Source: Limnohabitans sp. B9-3 (GTDB taxonomy: Bacteria > Pseudomonadota > Gammaproteobacteria > Burkholderiales > Burkholderiaceae_C). From it: a stretch of 64,000 nt of DNA. The stretch lies in assembly GCF_002778325.1 (NCBI RefSeq), contig NZ_NESI01000001.1, positions 372,001 to 436,000 on the forward strand, in the 5' to 3' direction. A program made the position numbers and the translations under genes. Every line of letters begins with the position of its first letter. Within the stretch, counting starts at the first letter, position 1. The notes beneath the pieces were generated by a model. That model was not told the origin of the DNA and did no database searches. It saw only the letters and a list, made by a program, of their open reading frames with translations. Shown in pieces: positions 61,597-64,000 of this stretch.

Positions 61597-62379
61597 TTAT
61601 CCGCGAATTTTGTAACCCGTGCGCAGCAAATGCAGCGCCACCACGGACACACCACACAGACACACGCCCACCACGCCCAAGCTCAACCAAGGCGACACAT
61701 CGCTTTGGCCAAAGAAGCCGTAACGGAAGCCGTCGATCATGTAGAAAAACGGGTTGAGGTGGCTCACGCTTTGCCAGAAGCTGGGCAGTGAATGGATGGA
61801 ATAAAACACGCCGCTCAAAAACGTCATCGGCATGATGATGAAGTTTTGGAAGGCGGCCATTTGGTCAAACTTGTCGGCCCACAAACCCGCAATTAAGCCA
61901 AGGGTTCCCAGCAAGAAGGCCCCGGCCACCGCAAAAACAATCACCCACAAGGGCTGTGCAGGGAGCAAAGAAAAGCTCAACACCGACGACTGCCACACAA
62001 ACAGCACACCCGCCAGCAACACGCCCAAGCCGACCAACAAGCCACGCACCATGGCTGACAGCGCGTAAGCGAAAAACCAGTTCCAGTGCGACAAGGGTGT
62101 GAGCAACAAAAACACCAAGTTACCCATGATCTTGCTTTGCACCATGGACGAGGAACTGTTGGCAAACGCGTTTTGCAACACGCTCATCATCACCAGTCCC
62201 GGAATCAAAAAGGCGGTGTAGCTGACGCCGGCGTACACCTGCACATGCGACTCCAACACATGGCCAAAAATCATCAAATACATGACGGCTGTCAGCACAG
62301 GCGCCGCTACCGTTTGGAAACCCACCTTCCAAAAGCGCAATACCTCTTTGTAAAAAAGAGCCCTCCAACCGGTCATCAT
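61597..62379 (-). CDS. ABC-2 type transporter permease
   Basis: A 260-residue inner-membrane permease of the ABC-2 family, YadH-like, with about six hydrophobic segments. ALFYKEVLRFWKVGFQTVAAPVL and FIIMPMTFLSGVFYSIHSLP are characteristic. It exports a substrate not identifiable from sequence; polysaccharide or lipid substrates are common in relatives. It overlaps the ATPase gene by four bases. Confidence 0.93.
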   Translation of the reverse strand: MMTGWRALFYKEVLRFWKVGFQTVAAPVLTAVMYLMIFGHVLESHVQVYAGVSYTAFLIPGLVMMSVLQNAFANSSSSMVQSKIMGNLVFLLLTPLSHWNWFFAYALSAMVRGLLVGLGVLLAGVLFVWQSSVLSFSLLPAQPLWVIVFAVAGAFLLGTLGLIAGLWADKFDQMAAFQNFIIMPMTFLSGVFYSIHSLPSFWQSVSHLNPFFYMIDGFRYGFFGQSDVSPWLSLGVVGVCLCGVSVVALHLLRTGYKIRG

Positions 62380-63293
62380 GCGCTTGCCTCTTCGTGTTGG
62401 TGCATCACGTCGAGGAAGACATCTTCCAAGTCTGCTTTGCGAATTTCGACATCTTCGGCCTTCAAGCCAGCTTGTCGTACGGCGGCCAAATACAGCTCAA
62501 TCTCTGCCGCATCGTTGGCAGGAAATTGAACAATGCGCCCGGTCACCCGTGCTTTGGTCGCTAACTCAGGCGGCAACTCAGCATCCAACTTGAAGCGCAA
62601 GACGTTGCTCGACGCAGCTTTCAACAGCTCGGTCGTGCTGTCCAAAGCCACGACCTTGCCGTTCTTGAGCATGGCGATGCGGTTGCAAAGCGCCTCTGCC
62701 TCTTCCAAATAGTGCGTGGTCAGCAAAACGGTGCTGCCTTCGCGGTTAAGTTTGGCGATGAATTGCCAAAGGGTTTGACGCAACTCAACATCCACGCCGG
62801 CCGTAGGCTCGTCGAGCACGATGACCGGAGGTTTGTGCACCAAGGCTTGCGCCACCAACATGCGGCGTTTCATGCCGCCCGACAGTTGACGCATGTTGTG
62901 GTGGGCTTTGTCGGCCAGGCCGAGGCTGTGCAAAAGTTCGTCAATCCAAGCGTCGTTGTGTTTGACGCCGAAGTAGCCCGATTGAAATTTCAACGCCTCA
63001 CGCACGTTGAAAAACGGATCGAACACCAACTCCTGCGGCACCACGCCCAGCAAACGCCGCGCTTGCGCCGATTGTTTGGCCACATCCACGCCCTGAACCA
63101 AGATGGCGCCAGAGGTGGCCTTGGCCAAACCGGCCAAGATGCTGATGAGCGTTGTCTTGCCCGCACCGTTGGGGCCTAAAAGGCCAAAAAACTCACCCTG
63201 CGCGATGTCAAAGCTCACCCCATCCAAGGCCTGAAAAGGTCCACGGGCAGTGGGGAACGTCTTGGATACGGATTGAAAAGAAATAGCGGACAT
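62376..63293 (-). CDS. ABC transporter ATP-binding protein
   Basis: A 305-residue exporter ATPase (YadG-like). Walker A is GPNGAGKTTLIS near residues 38-49. The signature is LSGGMKRRMLVAQAL, Walker B is VIVLDEPTAGVD with its catalytic Glu, and the H-loop is TTHYLEEAE. A C-terminal extension of about 80 residues follows. It forms one transporter with the coupled permease. It lies 82 bases downstream of mlaB. Confidence 0.94.
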   Translation of the reverse strand: MSAISFQSVSKTFPTARGPFQALDGVSFDIAQGEFFGLLGPNGAGKTTLISILAGLAKATSGAILVQGVDVAKQSAQARRLLGVVPQELVFDPFFNVREALKFQSGYFGVKHNDAWIDELLHSLGLADKAHHNMRQLSGGMKRRMLVAQALVHKPPVIVLDEPTAGVDVELRQTLWQFIAKLNREGSTVLLTTHYLEEAEALCNRIAMLKNGKVVALDSTTELLKAASSNVLRFKLDAELPPELATKARVTGRIVQFPANDAAEIELYLAAVRQAGLKAEDVEIRKADLEDVFLDVMHQHEEASA

Positions 63294-63375
63294 AAGTAGC
63301 CTTTGATTTTAAGGCCTTGCCAATGCCCTCAGTGGTTAGCGCCACGAATGACCGCAGAGGCGGCACACCCAGCAG

Positions 63376-63648
63376 TTAAGCGACTAACTCCGTAACGCCG
63401 TAAACCTTCGCCAAAGCTTGGGCACGCTCTGGAAGTCCCGTCATACGAAAGACGCCACCCAGCCCCAGCACGGCACGCCGACACGCCAAGACCACGGCCA
63501 ATGCCGACGAATCGAATTGCTGCAGCGCCGACGCGTCCAACACAGCTTCGCGGCCTTGAGTAACTTGCGCGCAGAGGGCGGCCACCAAGCCATCGGAGAC
63601 CGACTGGGCTTGGGCTTGCATGACCAGGGCAGGTAAACAGATTGACAT
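63376..63648 (-). CDS. mlaB: STAS-domain protein MlaB
   Basis: A 90-residue STAS-domain protein matching MlaB, which binds the MlaF ATPase of the phospholipid-transport MlaFEDB complex. The conserved LDASALQQFDSSALAVVLACRR includes the Asp-Ser-Ser-Ala core. It follows mlaC by three bases. Confidence 0.88.
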   Translation of the reverse strand: MSICLPALVMQAQAQSVSDGLVAALCAQVTQGREAVLDASALQQFDSSALAVVLACRRAVLGLGGVFRMTGLPERAQALAKVYGVTELVA

Positions 63649-63651
63649 GGT

Positions 63652-64000
63652 TTATTTCGGCACCACGCGGGCATTGGCCTTGTTGCGCTCAACCAAGCTG
63701 GCGATCAAGCCATCGACGCCCTTGGCATTGATCTCTTGCGCAAACTGACTGCGGTAGTTTTCGACCAACCACACACCCATCACATTGAGGTTGTAAATGC
63801 GCCAGCCAGAGGGGGCATCCGCCGACTTTTCAACGCGGTAGTCGAGTTGCAGTGGGTCACCTTTACCGTGTACCTCTGTGCGCACAATCACTTCAACGTC
63901 GTCAGCCGCTGCGCGCAAGGGTTTCACCACAATGGTTTGGTTGTTGATTTGGCTCACCGCGCCCGCATAGGTGCGCACCAACAAAGCTTTGAACTCTTCT
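63652..64000 (-). CDS. mlaC: MlaC periplasmic phospholipid carrier (partial, 5' end outside window)
   Basis: The last 116 codons of a MlaC/Ttg2D-family protein whose start lies beyond base 64000. The frame reads EEFKALLVRTYAGAVSQ at the edge, and continues with RTEVHGKGDPLQLDYR and GWRIYNLNVMGVWLVENYRSQF, the family core. MlaC ferries phospholipids between MlaA in the outer membrane and MlaFEDB. The upstream genes mlaF, mlaE and mlaD are expected to the right. Confidence 0.92.
   Translation of the reverse strand, partial: EEFKALLVRTYAGAVSQINNQTIVVKPLRAAADDVEVIVRTEVHGKGDPLQLDYRVEKSADAPSGWRIYNLNVMGVWLVENYRSQFAQEINAKGVDGLIASLVERNKANARVVPK

Overview
This window is a compact, gene-dense piece of a betaproteobacterial chromosome. 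Gene content, order and protein sequences point to Burkholderiales, most likely Comamonadaceae (a Limnohabitans, Rhodoferax or Hydrogenophaga-like freshwater bacterium); this placement is an inference from recalled gene neighbourhoods, not a database result. No insertion sequence, prophage, CRISPR array, rRNA operon or replication origin was seen. No gap between genes exceeds 300 bp.

Layout, left to right. 0-3.4 kb: an alpha/beta hydrolase, a small cytochrome c, a secreted PQQ-type sugar dehydrogenase and, divergent from it, an orphan degenerate ABC-type ATPase. 3.4-14.5 kb (minus strand): katG, aspS with a DUF502 membrane protein and an FmdB zinc ribbon, a sodium:solute symporter, and a ubiquinone block (ubiB, ubiJ-like, a Tim44-domain protein, ubiE, DUF971). 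14.5-18.8 kb: a 1290-residue FAD/Fe-S dehydrogenase fusion and a small membrane protein. 18.8-22.4 kb (plus strand): hemA-prfA-prmC-grxD. 22.4-30.2 kb: a lipoprotein, a lytic transglycosylase and proS, then rppH, proB, the rplU-rpmA-obgE ribosomal/GTPase block and divergent ispB. 30.2-36.1 kb: a small secreted protein, an H-NS-family protein and the type IV pilus assembly block pilB-pilC-pilD-coaE-zapD-yacG. 36.2-41.5 kb: mutT, a DUF815 ATPase, argJ and secA, with dciA divergent. 42.1-46.2 kb: tRNA-Thr(UGU), sspB, sspA and the cytochrome bc1 operon petABC. 46.3-64.0 kb: mscL, then one very long minus-strand run from mlaC (cut by the right edge) through mlaB, an ABC-2 exporter, ibaG, murA, hisGDCBHA, a mutarotase, hisF, a DUF4287 gene, hisI, hisE, a small membrane gene, hinT, tatABC, a DegS-like protease, a Nif3-like protein and pdxA.

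How the genes work together. Most are housekeeping: translation (aspS, proS, prfA, prmC, rplU, rpmA, tRNA-Thr), haem and ubiquinone synthesis feeding the bc1 complex, envelope upkeep (murA, Mla, Sec and Tat export, MscL, lytic transglycosylase), and histidine, proline and arginine synthesis. Many adjacent genes overlap by 1-8 bases, indicating translational coupling.

I did not find a clearly new large system. The less ordinary points are: the orphan ATPase with Gln in place of the catalytic Glu; the palindrome-rich region beside it; a 24-bp divergent region that may make hemA leaderless; an FmdB protein with an extra Cys/His tail; a PilB lacking its usual N-terminal domain, beside an H-NS paralogue with an altered hook motif; and non-his genes embedded in the his operon.
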